From the NCBI RefSeq assembly GCF_000698145.1, contig NZ_BAXB01000005.1, positions 62,001 to 126,000 of the forward strand: DNA of 64,000 bases. The letters run 5' to 3'. The DNA is from Geomicrobium sp. JCM 19039. Lineage in GTDB: Bacteria > Bacillota > Bacilli > Bacillales > Marinococcaceae. Of the stretch, positions 47,810-57,199 are shown in pieces. Positions within the stretch are counted from its first letter, which is position 1, and the number at the start of each line of letters is the position of its first letter. The notes beneath the pieces were generated by a model that was given only the letters and a program-made list of their open reading frames with translations, searched no databases and was not told the origin of the DNA. Made by a program: the position numbers and the translations under genes.

Positions 47810-48966
47810 ATGTTTACAGCATACGATGAAAAAAGACAGCTGTTTTGTTTATTAGACCAAACTGAAGTTCCTAATGAAAAGATGAAACAGTTGGTATGGC
47901 ATTGTCCGAGTTGTGAAGAAACGGTTTTGTATCGGGCAGGAGGTAAAAACCGTCCGCATTTTTCTCACTATTCAAACTCCAGCTGTGCAGGTTCTGAAGA
48001 AACGAAAGAACATCGAGAAGGCAAGGAACGATTGTATGCATGGGTGAAGACGTTTGCAGAAGAAGTTGAAGTTGAGAAATGGTTACCGATGATTGATCGA
48101 AGAGCAGATGTGTGGTTTCGTTATCGCGGGGTGCACTATGTATTCGAAATGCAATGTTCTCCAGTGGACAGAACGGCGATTCGCGAGCGAACGTTAGCGT
48201 ATGAGTCGCAATCAATTAAAGTACTTTGGGTTCTTCCAGCAGAATTAATGAAAAGAACAGCAACGGCAATCTATATTCAAGAATGGCAACAAGAGGCATG
48301 TTTTCAGACAGGTTCGTTCCCTCCGCAACTCATGTACTTGGACAACAACTGAACATTGCGACGTTGTCTGCGTACATGTCTCCTCGGAAATTTATAGCTT
48401 CTTGGTCTTCCCTTCCTCTGACTCCTTCCGGTTTTTCCCTACTCATTCACGATCATCTCAGTGTAATAAATGAGCCGAAAGCACAACTACTTTATAAACA
48501 TCAATCACGCTATGGGAAGGTGAAACTGCAAACCGCTTTCAGCCAACACGTACAAGAGAGGTTGTATCGGTATAAATCCCCACTTTACTTGCACCCCGCT
48601 GAATGTGGATGGTTTGTTCCTGGTCAAGTATGGGTAAGTGAGCCACCTGTCGTTTGGCAAACGTATGTATGGCTGTCTTTGATTGAGTCAGCGCAACATG
48701 AAGTACATGAATGGATTAATGACGAGTTAGCCGAGGTGATGAAATGGTTAGGATTGTCAGAGCGACAAGCGATTCGTCTTATGAGTCAGTACGTCCAGCT
48801 GTTGCAACTCTTGCATGGACAGAAGCCCAATCACCCATTGCTCCCAACGCTCGAGCTTTCCTTTCCGAAGTCTGCAGATGAGCACATCGCCAAGATCGAC
48901 AAATATACACCCGTTTGCCTATCACTTTTAAGAAAACCCCTTGAATCTCCTGCGCTCGTTGAATAA
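47810..48966 (+). CDS. coiA: Competence protein CoiA (frameshifted)
   Basis: CoiA is a nuclease-like protein needed for DNA processing during transformation. ATG 47810 follows AAAGGAACGGAG. A zinc-finger-like CPSCEETVLYRAGGKNRPHF is followed by a restriction-endonuclease-like core: DRRADVWFRYRGVHYVFEMQ contains the R-A-D and E-x-Q pattern. The first frame ends at 48352. A missing base near 48330 moves it to the frame with LNIATLSAYMSPRKF that runs to 48966. The total of about 385 residues is normal. Confidence 0.88.
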
Positions 48967-49143
48967 ATGTACCGTGAACAAAATGGATACAAAGAGTAAC
49001 GGGACAGCGAGAAGAAGTGATGAAGCGAAGTACAGACAACAAAAACAGCACATAACAAACAAATACGAAACAGAGGCCCAGCAGCATTTGTTTCATTTTT
49101 ATCAACTCCAAAAACAGTTTGTCTATTTTATGCTCGACCACAC

Positions 49144-49176
49144 AAAAAAAGACTGAAGAGCTGTTAGTCTTCAGTC
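49144..49176 (-). terminator. Terminator of spxH operon
   Basis: GACTGAAGA (49151-49159) and TCTTCAGTC (49168-49176), with seven T on the minus strand (A-run 49144-49150). Confidence 0.93.
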
Positions 49177-50069
49177 CCATTCGTATATCTCCAAAACTCT
49201 CCATGTTTGACAGGTACGCATTCTACTTTTTGCTGTAATTGCAATTTCTTCATTTCTGAAACCGCTTCTTTTGTCGTTAAATCAAACACTTCTGCAATTT
49301 CTTTTGTAGCGACAAATCGATATTTTTTAAGGAATTCCACTAGTGTACATGGGGTGTTTGCTTCCGGTTGGAAGCCGAGTAAATCTGTAAGAACTTCCAC
49401 ATAAGTGGAGTAGCTATGAAGCCCAGAGACCTTAACACCAGCGTCTTCAATACAGTCGTTAAAGAAAATCATTGAAGGGACTTCCTGCACACCCATTTCT
49501 TCAGTTGTACTCATGTCACAACGTAGTGCCCGAGAGATCGTATCTGAATGAAAATCATTGTGGAATTCTCTCTCATCCAAACCCGCTTCTTTTGCGCAGT
49601 CAACAAGAACGTCTTCCTCAGTTATATTCTTCTTATTCAAAAACAGCAGTTCCCGTAACCGTCTTAAATAGCGAATGCCACTTTGTCTTCCTTGCATTTC
49701 AGCAGCTTTTACAGCTAGGGCGGGCAATTCTGTGTTGGAGAAAGGGTTTTCACGCCACACATCTCCATCACAACACATACCTGTCTTTTTCGAGGTCACA
49801 TCCCACAAGTCAGAAAGTGAGCGATTGTTCTGCTCATGGATCCACGCACTTGTAGACGTAGGAACGATAAAATATCGAAGGGTGATTAGATCACCGTATT
49901 CCATATTAATTTTCTTTAACGTCGGCTCGATTCCCCAGCATGCCGGGCAAAGAGGATCAGTAAAAACATACAGTTCAAGCTTCTTAAATGCTCGTTTCTC
50001 TGTGTGTTCCTCTTCACCACTGCCGCAAATCCCTGAATTTGTATCACAATGTTGTTTAGCCGTCAGCAA
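49164..50069 (-). CDS. spxH: ClpXP adaptor SpxH (DsbA-fold, YjbH)
   Basis: Adaptor that binds Spx and accelerates its degradation by ClpXP. It is 301 residues. It has the Cys/His-rich N-terminus (KQHCDTNSGICGSGEEEH), then a DsbA-like fold with FTDPLCPACWGIEPTL and a cis-proline loop VQEVPSMIFFND. The annotated start is TTG 50069; AGGGAAAGGGG lies about eight bases upstream, which supports it. It lies just downstream of yjbI, as in B. subtilis. Confidence 0.93.
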   Translation of the reverse strand: MLTAKQHCDTNSGICGSGEEEHTEKRAFKKLELYVFTDPLCPACWGIEPTLKKINMEYGDLITLRYFIVPTSTSAWIHEQNNRSLSDLWDVTSKKTGMCCDGDVWRENPFSNTELPALAVKAAEMQGRQSGIRYLRRLRELLFLNKKNITEEDVLVDCAKEAGLDEREFHNDFHSDTISRALRCDMSTTEEMGVQEVPSMIFFNDCIEDAGVKVSGLHSYSTYVEVLTDLLGFQPEANTPCTLVEFLKKYRFVATKEIAEVFDLTTKEAVSEMKKLQLQQKVECVPVKHGEFWRYTNGTED

Positions 50070-50086
50070 AGGAACATCCCCTTTCC

Positions 50087-50472
50087 CTAATGTGATTGAT
50101 TCACCATATGAGACGCAGTAAGTGTAAGGCGATGAAAGAGTGCGTCGGAAGCGTCTAATGGAAGATCACTTTCGTCCATCGCTTGCTTCATGCATTCAAG
50201 CCAAGCTTCTGCTCGTTCAGGTGTAATCTCAAAAGGCAAGTGCCTCGCCCTCAATCTAGGTGACCGTGTTCTGTTGTATACAGTGGTCCTCCACCCGTAA
50301 ATTGTGTCAGAAATTGCTTTTGTTTTCGCTTTGTTTCTGACAGGTCGTTAGGAAAAATTGGTGACAATTGCGGGTCTTCTGCGACGTGATCATAAAAGCG
50401 CTCCACAAGCCGGTCAATCGCAGCAGCACCGCCAATTTCTTCATATAAGGATTTCTCCCCTACATTTTCCAT
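50087..50472 (-). CDS. yjbI: Truncated hemoglobin, group II (YjbI; frameshifted)
   Basis: A small heme-binding globin implicated in protecting against oxidative stress together with spxH. I start at ATG 50472 after AAGGGG. 'SLYEEIGGAAAIDRLVERFY', SPIFPNDLSETKRKQKQFLT and 'GGGPLYTTEHGH' are typical. A missing base after EHGH (near 50262) hides the conserved ending PRLRARHLPFEI then TPERAEAWLECM, which continues in another frame to TAG 50087-50089. The full length is about 128 residues. Confidence 0.88.
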
Positions 50473-50552
50473 ACAAATACCCCTTATTTCAGTTCTAAAC
50501 ATATTGTAGCAACGAGACAGTGAGACGGCAAATACTATGATTTATCGAATAG

Positions 50553-50592
50553 AAAAAGAAGGCAGATGCAAGGGCGCATTTGCCTTCTTTTT
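50553..50592. terminator. Bidirectional terminator below the lytic transglycosylase gene
   Basis: AAAAAGAAGGCA (50553-50564) and TGCCTTCTTTTT (50581-50592), with an inner ATGC/GCAT pair. T-runs are present on both strands. Confidence 0.88.
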
Positions 50593-50603
50593 TTAATAAA
50601 CGA

Positions 50604-51242
50604 CTATGCAAAAGATTGATACGTATCAAGTACTCTCGGAACATAAGCCTTCGTTTCTTTAAACGGTGGGATGCCATTATGTTTGTCGACATTACCAGGA
50701 CCGGCATTATAAGCGGCCAGTGCTAAGCTCACATCGCCGTTGTAACGACGTAACATATCTTTGATGTAGCGGGTGCCGCCATCAATGTTCTGAGCAGGGT
50801 CATATGAATCGGTCACTTGTAACCCTCGAGCTGTGCCTGGCATGAGTTGCATGAGTCCCTGGGCTCCTGCATGGCTCGTTGCTTGTGGGTTGAAGTTGGA
50901 TTCATGTTTAATAATCGAGTAAATGAGTCGAGCATCTACACCATGTTCTTTTGCACTTTGTTCAATAAGGTGATTGAACGGACCCGGTGGTAATGTTGAT
51001 GATGCGTATGTATGGTTGAGGTGTAGCTCGGGTGCTTCAATATTTGCAAAATCAGACACGAAAGACCCATCAAAGTAGAGGGAACGATCCATTTGCATAT
51101 CAAATGGGAAACGGTCATTACCGACCGATTGTACGTGCGACAACACAGAAGCAAAATGTTCATAACCGCTTGTTGACTGAGGTTGCTTTGACGGAAGGGA
51201 CGAAGTTGCCGGTAGCAATGATAAAGGATGAATCACTTTCAT
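50604..51242 (-). CDS. yjbJ: Lytic transglycosylase (YjbJ)
   Basis: A soluble-lytic-transglycosylase (SLT) domain protein that cleaves peptidoglycan glycan strands. I start at ATG 51242 with GGGAGGATA upstream. The N-terminal 90 residues are variable. The SLT domain has the catalytic Glu in [20 protein letters not shown], then [14 protein letters not shown], and '[15 protein letters not shown]'. No signal peptide is obvious, as for B. subtilis YjbJ (CwlQ). It is 212 residues. Confidence 0.92.
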   Translation of the reverse strand: MKVIHPLSLLPATSSLPSKQPQSTSGYEHFASVLSHVQSVGNDRFPFDMQMDRSLYFDGSFVSDFANIEAPELHLNHTYASSTLPPGPFNHLIEQSAKEHGVDARLIYSIIKHESNFNPQATSHAGAQGLMQLMPGTARGLQVTDSYDPAQNIDGGTRYIKDMLRRYNGDVSLALAAYNAGPGNVDKHNGIPPFKETKAYVPRVLDTYQSFA

Positions 51243-51311
51243 TTTAGTATCCTCCCTCATCTATAGTATACTTTGACTATAGCAGATTGTTGGAAGAAAA
51301 CGTAGGTCGAT

Positions 51312-51919
51312 TTACATTTTTTCTTGTAAAGATTGCTTTCGATCAAAAAAGCGCTTTACTTTCGGTGAAGGATCGTCGTTTTGCAACAAAAATGGGTATG
51401 TTTTTGCAAGTTGTTTTAAGACGAGGTTCACATGACTCGTTGAACTTCCCTCAAATTCAAGTTCAAAGTCACTTGTCCCAAGGTATTCACTATGATCTAA
51501 GAAATAAGATCCGTCATCAGAATTCCACGTTGCACGGTGAGTGGACAACGTACCAAGATGCAGAAGTGATGATTTGGAAATTCCCCATTCCTCTTCCAAC
51601 CAAGATAATACCGTTGCATCGGGTAAAGCGGAAAGTGGTGTTTCTGTGGACCAGCTTTCTAAGGGAAGACGATCATGTTTTTCGTGTGCACCGTCCTCCA
51701 TTTTGATCTTTAACGTGAGTGTCATTTCGTCTTCTTTTAACCGAATTCGAAGCGCTGCGTTTCGTTCTTTCAATTGGAAGTCGGCTGTGTCAAAATAATG
51801 ATTGTGCTGAGTAATGAACGGTGTGCCTTCGGTTTATGTTCTGTACATAATTGCTCAAACTGACGTTCAGTCAGTGCGCGTTTCCCTTCAAATTCAAATT
51901 CTTCATGGTGCTGTGCCAT
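51312..51919 (-). CDS. yjbK: CYTH domain protein YjbK (frameshifted)
   Basis: A triphosphate-tunnel (CYTH) family protein, likely binding or hydrolysing triphosphate compounds. I start at ATG 51919, seven bases after GGAGGTGA. The N-terminal EFEFEGKRALTERQFEQL matches the ExExK-type strand, and 'RNAALRIRLKEDEMTLTLKI' supplies the basic tunnel residues. A break near 51805 separates them; the expected join is HRSLLSTNHYFDTADFQLKE. It lies divergent from yjbL and upstream of relQ, where yjbK is conserved. Confidence 0.88.
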
Positions 51920-51998
51920 AATTGACTCACCTCCGAATGCATTATCGCACAGTGAAGAGAGCGTTAACAATAGTAGATTAGAAAAAGAGGTGGTCAAC

Positions 51999-52376
51999 AT
52001 GTCCGATATTCAAATTGATCAAATTCTTATTACTGAACATCGTGCACAAATGATTCCGAAAAATGAAGAACAGCTTTCGTCCGATTGTAAAGCGGCAATG
52101 AGAATGCTTGCAGATTCTGATCGACTTGCATTCGTATATGTCATTGAATGCAATGGAGAGTTTCAAAAAGTACATCTTCCAGAGTTTTTTTGGCCGATTT
52201 TGGCTGACATTCATCATAAACAATTGCCTGTCTACTTAGGAAATGATGACATTGAACTGATGGATTTTTATGATGAATTAGAGATGCTTCTCGACAACAT
52301 ACCTGACAATAATAATTATGGAAAAGCGATGGAAGAAGCAGTCGCTAAACATTTTCTAAATCACAACAGAGAATGA
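51999..52376 (+). CDS. yjbL: UPF0738 family protein YjbL
   Basis: A 125-residue cytoplasmic protein of unknown function confined to bacilli. ATG 51999 follows AGAGGTGG. It is rich in acidic residues and has a central segment 'RLAFVYVIECNGEFQKVHLP'. It lies ten bases upstream of relQ, as in B. subtilis, so it is probably co-transcribed. Confidence 0.88.
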   Translation: MSDIQIDQILITEHRAQMIPKNEEQLSSDCKAAMRMLADSDRLAFVYVIECNGEFQKVHLPEFFWPILADIHHKQLPVYLGNDDIELMDFYDELEMLLDNIPDNNNYGKAMEEAVAKHFLNHNRE

Positions 52377-52386
52377 GGGTGGAATC

Positions 52387-53052
52387 ATGATTGAAAACTG
52401 GGAAGTATTCTTGCAACCCTATCGACAAGCGGTTGAGGAATTAAAGGTGAAGTTTCGCAGTTTACGCGTCCAATACCAACGCTCATCTAAACATACACCC
52501 ATTGAATTTGTTACAGGCAGAGTCAAACCGTTATCAAGCATTGAAGAAAAAGCAAAACGAAAAAAAATCCCGCTCACAGAGATTGAAAATCGTATGCAAG
52601 ACATCGCTGGGGTACGAATTGTTTGTCAGTTCGTTACAGACATTGACGCGATTGTAGAAATGATTCAAAGCCGAAATGATATTACGATTATTAGTGAGCG
52701 TGATTATATAAAAGAAAAGAAATTAAGTGGTTATCGGTCTTATCATATGGTAATCGACTATCCTGTACACACAATCGATGGAACGAAACATATTCTCGTA
52801 GAAATTCAAGTTCGTACGATGGCGATGAATTTTTGGGCGACGATCGAACACTCGTTAAATTACAAGTACAGAGGCGAAATTCCAAAAGATATTAAGGAAC
52901 GTCTGTATCGCGCAGCAGAAGCGGCATCAAATCTGGATGAAGAGATGTCGAAAATTCAAGGTGAAGTACGTGAAGCACAGACGATTATCCAAGAAAGACA
53001 AGAAAACCATCGCGAGTCATTTAAAAACGAATCGTCAGGAGGCACTGTATGA
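52387..53052 (+). CDS. relQ: Small alarmone synthetase RelQ/SasB (YjbM)
   Basis: Synthesises (p)ppGpp from ATP and GDP/GTP; it is the tetrameric, RNA- and pppGpp-regulated small alarmone synthetase. It is 221 residues. 'VTGRVKPLSSIEEKAKRKKI', AGVRIVCQFVTDID, GYRSYHMVIDYPV and EIQVRTMAMNFWATIEHSLN are the canonical synthetase motifs, including the catalytic Glu in EIQVRT. No hydrolase domain is present. The stop overlaps the nadK start (ATGA). Confidence 0.96.
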   Translation: MIENWEVFLQPYRQAVEELKVKFRSLRVQYQRSSKHTPIEFVTGRVKPLSSIEEKAKRKKIPLTEIENRMQDIAGVRIVCQFVTDIDAIVEMIQSRNDITIISERDYIKEKKLSGYRSYHMVIDYPVHTIDGTKHILVEIQVRTMAMNFWATIEHSLNYKYRGEIPKDIKERLYRAAEAASNLDEEMSKIQGEVREAQTIIQERQENHRESFKNESSGGTV

Positions 53053-53842
53053 AATATGATGTAACGTCGAGAGGGGACGATGTTTCCAACCATATTGCGC
53101 GTACCGTGGTTGAAGCTTAAACAGCCATCAATTAGAACAAGATCCTAAAGAACCTGAAATTGTCATTTCCGTAGGTGGGGACGGCACATTGCTAGAAGCG
53201 TTTCATCGCCATAAGCACCGGCTGCAAAACACTTGCTTTGTCGGGGTTCACACGGGTCATTTAGGGTTTTATGCGGACTGGAGACCCGATGAAGCGGACA
53301 AGTTAGTCATCCATATTGCGAAGACTCCGTTTCAAGTCGTCGAGTACCCACTGCTTGAAGTGACCGTTCGTTATCATGACGGTGATTCTTCGGATCGGTA
53401 TTTGGCCTTAAACGAATGTACGGTGAAAACGACGGAAGGGTCTCTCGTCTGTAACGTGGACATTAAAGGAGAAGAGTTTGAGACGTTTCGTGGCGATGGG
53501 TTATGTATCTCCACGCCATCTGGCAGCACGGCGTATAATAAAGCTTTAGGTGGAGCAATTTTGCATCCGTCGCTTGCGTCAATGCAGATTTCTGAAATGG
53601 CCTCCATCAACAACCGAGTGTATCGAACAATTGGTTCGCCTTTAGTCCTCCCAGAACATCACACGTGCCTTTTAAAACCGCTCAATGATGTGAGCATGCA
53701 ATTGACGATCGACCATTATTCACTCGTTAGCAAAGATATTGCTTCCATCCAGTGTCGTGTCGCTGATGAATATGTGCGCTTCGCGAGGTTTCGCCCTTTT
53801 CCATTTTGGAAGCGCGTGAAAGAGTCATTTATTGGTGAATAA
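53049..53842 (+). CDS. nadK: NAD kinase (frameshifted near start)
   Basis: Phosphorylates NAD to NADP; generally essential. ATG 53049 overlaps the relQ stop. The N-terminal [20 protein letters not shown] runs into a stop near 53118. The catalytic part, with [15 protein letters not shown] (GGDGT), [14 protein letters not shown] and '[17 protein letters not shown]', follows in another frame to 53842. Indels around 53115-53125 explain the break. The total of about 265 residues matches B. subtilis NadF. Confidence 0.93.
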
Positions 53843-54737
53843 CGAGCCGTTTGCCAGCTGGACGTGGACCGTTCATGACGACTTTCAAGGAACAGTATCC
53901 GCATATGTTAAATCGGCCTGCCACATGTCTTCTCGCTCAGTGAAGTTACTGAAAAGCAACGGAAAAATCCGAGTAAATGGCGAGGGTGCGCATTTGGGCA
54001 GTTTTTTGCAAGGAAAAGATCGACTGATGATTCACTACCCTTTCATCGCACCTCCTGTTCATTTTAAGCCGTGTGCGTTGGAGGTTGAAATTCTTTTTGA
54101 AGATGACCACCTCATTGCTGTAAACAAACCAAGTGGAATGAAGACGTTGCCCGGTCAAGGGCAACGAGGGCATTCCCTTGCTGAACAAGTGATCCACTAT
54201 TTCCAGCAGACCAAACAAAGTGGGGGCGTTCATCCAGTAAGCCGGTTAGATCAGTTTACGAGTGGAATTGTGATTTTTGCGAAGCATCGTTTTGCCCATG
54301 ATCAACTGCACAAACGTTTACAAGATGAAGTAGGGAAGCGATATGTGGCGATTGTGGACGGAGAATTACGAGCAGAAGAGCAAACCATTCAACAGCCAAT
54401 CGCACGAAAAGAAGGATCAATAATAGAACGTACGGTGTCTTCAGGAGGGGACCCGGCAATGACCCATTGCCGAAAAGTATGGGCAGATCACGACCGAACA
54501 CTCCTGGATATTAAACTTTATACAGGTAGAACCCATCAAATACGCGTCCACATGGCATCAATCGGTTTTCCAATAACAGGTGATACACTTTATGGCAATG
54601 CTTCATCCCATATTGCTAGACAAGCGTTGCATTGCAAGTCAAACACATTTACGCACCCGATAACAGACGACCGACTTCACATTGAAGCACCGTTACCGGT
54701 GGATATGCTGAATATGATCCCCGAAAACTATAGCTAA
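53832..54737 (+). CDS. RluA/RluD-family pseudouridine synthase (YjbO)
   Basis: Converts uridine to pseudouridine in rRNA or tRNA. It is about 301 residues, starting at TTG 53832 or GTG 53835 and overlapping nadK. An S4-like N-terminal region ([20 protein letters not shown]) is followed by the catalytic domain: [20 protein letters not shown], the active-site aspartate in [17 protein letters not shown], and '[19 protein letters not shown]'. The aspartate loop reads SRLDQFTSG rather than the common HRLDxDTSG but keeps R-L-D and T-S-G. The RNA target cannot be predicted. Confidence 0.92.
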   Translation: MVNNEPFASWTWTVHDDFQGTVSAYVKSACHMSSRSVKLLKSNGKIRVNGEGAHLGSFLQGKDRLMIHYPFIAPPVHFKPCALEVEILFEDDHLIAVNKPSGMKTLPGQGQRGHSLAEQVIHYFQQTKQSGGVHPVSRLDQFTSGIVIFAKHRFAHDQLHKRLQDEVGKRYVAIVDGELRAEEQTIQQPIARKEGSIIERTVSSGGDPAMTHCRKVWADHDRTLLDIKLYTGRTHQIRVHMASIGFPITGDTLYGNASSHIARQALHCKSNTFTHPITDDRLHIEAPLPVDMLNMIPENYS

Positions 54738-54793
54738 ACAACACCTAAAAACCGTAAGCTGATGCTGTCATGAAAATCAGCTCCACATCTTAT

Positions 54794-54840
54794 TATATAA
54801 CGAGCCCCCGAAGTCAACGTTGATTTCGGCTCGTTATATA
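54794..54840. terminator. Long near-perfect hairpin after the yjbLM-nadK-yjbO operon
   Basis: TATATAACGAGC (54794-54805) and GCTCGTTATATA (54829-54840) enclose a second nested palindrome, CCGAAGTCAACG/TTGATTTCGG. It ends the operon but has no T-run, so it may act as an mRNA 3' stabiliser rather than a simple terminator. Confidence 0.7.
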
Positions 54841-55850
54841 GAAACGATTGATAGTAACTCTATACTTACTTAAATATTAATTTGAGTATTTGCTTAATGA
54901 ATACTGTGAGGGCAGATTATTAATGAGAGCGGGTCGTAGGCCAAATGCCATTCTGTCCCAGAACCCGACCGATCATCCGTATCACTCTCGTCTATACCGT
55001 ACAGGCTAAAACGAACGATCTATATATGGTGTACTAAAGAAATTCACTGATCTTGAGGTGATAACTGCATAAATTCCTCGCCTATACATTAGGCGTAAGA
55101 AATTCTACCACTCGTTTCGGTCACAAAGACCGAAAAGACATTAACGAGAGTCATGACGAAGACCGCTCGGTTTTTCTTCGGCACCTCGGGTGCCGATGGT
55201 TGCTAGCTCTTGAAGTTTGGTTTAGAGTCGATCATTCTTAGATTGTTTATTATGAAGTGAGGTGTTCCAAAGCGATCTAGACCGCCAATTTCCCAGGATT
55301 TTCCAAAAATGAGCTACCGTCGCCTTCGTCGGTGCAGAAAAACGATCTAGATAAGTTGAACGAAAGAATTTCTTCACGAACCAATGGTAAGCTTGGGAAA
55401 GTGGAAACTGTTCTCGAGTTGCGGCTGAACTGTTCTCGAGTTAGGGGAAATCGCAGGAAAAGCGGTTTATTCTCATAAACTAGGGAACAGAATGAACAAA
55501 CTTGGGAACAGATTACCGGATCACCTATGCATCCCCGCGCGGAAGTACCCACATCCTGTCGGCGCGAGCCGCGCCGAACCGAGGCGGTTTCGTTTCGGCC
55601 CCGGCGGGGCCGACAGGTTGCTCGGTTATGGGCATGGAATCTGCGCTCCAGTTGGAACAAACTGAGCAAAATAGCACCGCGCTACCCCTCCAACCCAACA
55701 CCCAACAGTGTAAATCAAGAAAGTGTTTCGTTCATTCCATATAGATCGGCCAGTATCTGGAAAAACCCATCGTATTAACGCGATCTAGATCGTTTCGGGT
55801 GTGATCCAGATCACGAATCTCCTAAATACTTCCATTTGAATGAATCACAA
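54841..55850. other. One-kilobase non-coding region rich in short repeats and hairpins
   Basis: No ORF here has a ribosome site or protein-like composition; the 80-130 codon frames around 55277-55778 are open by chance in a locally G+C-rich patch. Visible structures are TTTCGGTC/GACCGAAA (55115-55135), CGGCACC/GGTGCCG (55179-55195), two direct copies of CTGTTCTCGAGTT (55408-55420, 55430-55442), and repeated ATCTAGA-type motifs near 55272, 55342 and 55781. A cloverleaf-like element lies at 55555-55617. I see no transposase remnant or RNA gene I recognise. Confidence 0.65.
55555..55617. repeat. Cloverleaf-like G+C-rich structural element
   Basis: An outer stem CCTGT (55555-55559) / ACAGG (55613-55617) encloses three consecutive hairpins: GGCGC/GCGCC (55561-55575), AACCG/CGGTT (55577-55589) and CGGCCCC/GGGGCCG (55596-55612). 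Together they form a four-way junction. It is far more G+C-rich than its surroundings. It lacks tRNA hallmarks. Confidence 0.7.
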
Positions 55851-56265
55851 TTAAGCTTCTTCAACTTGTTCAAATGAAAATCGGTAAATTTCATTTCCAG
55901 CGATGTCGGTGACGTAGCCTTCAATTCCTCCGCTGAGTTCATCGGCAGTCAATGGCTCACTAAGAGGGATGGACACATTCAGTACAAATGCATTGTTTGC
56001 CCCGATTGTGAACTCCTCACTTTCTTCTATAAGCGCATCAGCATCAATAGACTCGAGCAACGATTCGTCGGTTACATCGTAATTAAAGTTGAGTGTATCT
56101 GTATCGCTGGAACCTTCATTAACCATTCTCGCATGAACGGTCATGGAGCAGGATCGTCAACAACATATATCATTGATTCTTCTGGATCATGCTCACTTCA
56201 GCCTCTGAGCATCCTGCCAACACCAATACAATCATTGCAGTAAGTAGACCGTATTTCTTTATCAT
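55851..56265 (-). CDS. Small lipoprotein of unknown function (frameshifted)
   Basis: Starts at ATG 56265 after AAAGGATAAG. The N-terminus MIKKYGLLTAMIVLVLAGC is a lipoprotein signal with lipobox VLAGC. The frame breaks within the next 100 bases (near 56185 and 56150) and resumes as MTVHARMVNEGSSDTDTLNF and on to 55851. That part is a beta-rich, acidic domain of about 97 residues resembling the DUF4352/telokin-like extracellular domains of bacillar lipoproteins; this resemblance is only general. It lies 17 bases downstream of prpE on the same strand. Confidence 0.65.
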
Positions 56266-56282
56266 CAAAATCTTATCCTTTC

Positions 56283-57047
56283 TTAATTCATATCGAGGGT
56301 TTCATAATCAAATTCGTGGTTAAATGCATCCACTTGTAATGGCTGATTTGATTTTTGCATCGTGAAGGTTCGTTCTGGGTAATGAAATGCGGTTAAAAAG
56401 CCGCCAAACACGCACCCGGTATCGATGTTAATTGTGCGGTTTTTCACGCGTGGTTTAGGAACCGGTGTATGGCCATAGACAACGATAGGGTCTATGTTGG
56501 TTTCGCGTTTTGCCCAGTCTCTTCTAACCGGTGGCTTGCCTGATTTTTGTTGTTGGTGATCGACGTCTCCATAAAGGAGGAAAGAACGCAGACGATGAGC
56601 ACTTTTTCCAATATCTCGCCTGCGTATACCTGCGTGTGCAGCAACAACTTGTCCATCATTCCACACTTGGTAGAGCGGGGACTGCTCGTACAGCTGCATG
56701 AACTGCCTCCGAATTTTCGTTTGTTCTGTTACTGGAAACTGCTCATACTCCGCAATCGTTGTTTCCAGCCCATGCCGGATCATCACGCGGTTGCCTTTCC
56801 AATATCGATACAGCTTGTCACAATGATTTCCAGGGATGTAATACGCCGATTGTGTAACGTTCACGAGTTTATGAACAAGTCGAATAACGCCTAATGAGTC
56901 CGGTCCACGATCGGTAAGATCGCCGATAAAAACAAGTTTTCGGCCGTTTGGATGTGAGCCTTCCTGATAGCCCATTTGCTGTAAAAGTAGCTGTAACTCG
57001 TCATAACACCCATGTACATCACCAATGAAGTCCAATTTTTCTTCCAT
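56283..57047 (-). CDS. prpE: PrpE-type phosphatase / bis(5'-nucleosyl)-tetraphosphatase
   Basis: A calcineurin-like metallophosphoesterase of 254 residues. All metal motifs are present: GDVHGCYDELQLLLQQMG, FIGDLTDRGPDSLGV, IPGNHCDKL, VAAHAGIRRRDIG and VYGHTPVPKPR. In B. subtilis PrpE (YjbP) hydrolyses Ap4A asymmetrically and has phosphoprotein phosphatase activity. It belongs to the conserved yjb block. ATG 57047 follows a G+A-rich stretch. Confidence 0.94.
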   Translation of the reverse strand: MEEKLDFIGDVHGCYDELQLLLQQMGYQEGSHPNGRKLVFIGDLTDRGPDSLGVIRLVHKLVNVTQSAYYIPGNHCDKLYRYWKGNRVMIRHGLETTIAEYEQFPVTEQTKIRRQFMQLYEQSPLYQVWNDGQVVAAHAGIRRRDIGKSAHRLRSFLLYGDVDHQQQKSGKPPVRRDWAKRETNIDPIVVYGHTPVPKPRVKNRTINIDTGCVFGGFLTAFHYPERTFTMQKSNQPLQVDAFNHEFDYETLDMN

Positions 57048-57135
57048 ATTCTACACCCCCGCGTATTTTTAAAATATATCAGTTTCGCCGCAGTAATTCT
57101 AGTGACCGATTCGTGATTTTTTTACAAGAGTATGG

Positions 57136-57159
57136 TATGATTATGACCAGGTACTAGAA
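57136..57159 (+). promoter_or_regulatory. fabI promoter element with FapR-like operator
   Basis: TATGAT (57136-57141) is a likely -10. It overlaps TTATGACCAGGTACTAGAA (57141-57159), which matches the general FapR pattern TTAGTACCAGGTACTAA and shares TTATGAC-AGGT with the fabH site. Confidence 0.65.
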
Positions 57160-57199
57160 TGAAGTAGTGATCTAACGGATTGGAAAGGGGTTCACACAT

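Noticed and set aside
48941-49156. 71-codon plus-strand ORF between coiA and spxH
   Set aside because: No ribosome site at 48983 or 48941, and its end lies in the spxH terminator. A small real gene cannot be fully excluded.
55555-55617. Cloverleaf element as a tRNA gene
   Set aside because: Acceptor stem too short, no T-arm or anticodon-loop consensus, no CCA context.
55277-55778. ORFs of 80-130 codons in the non-coding island
   Set aside because: They overlap one another on both strands in a G+C-rich patch, lack ribosome sites and have Arg/Pro-rich composition typical of chance frames.
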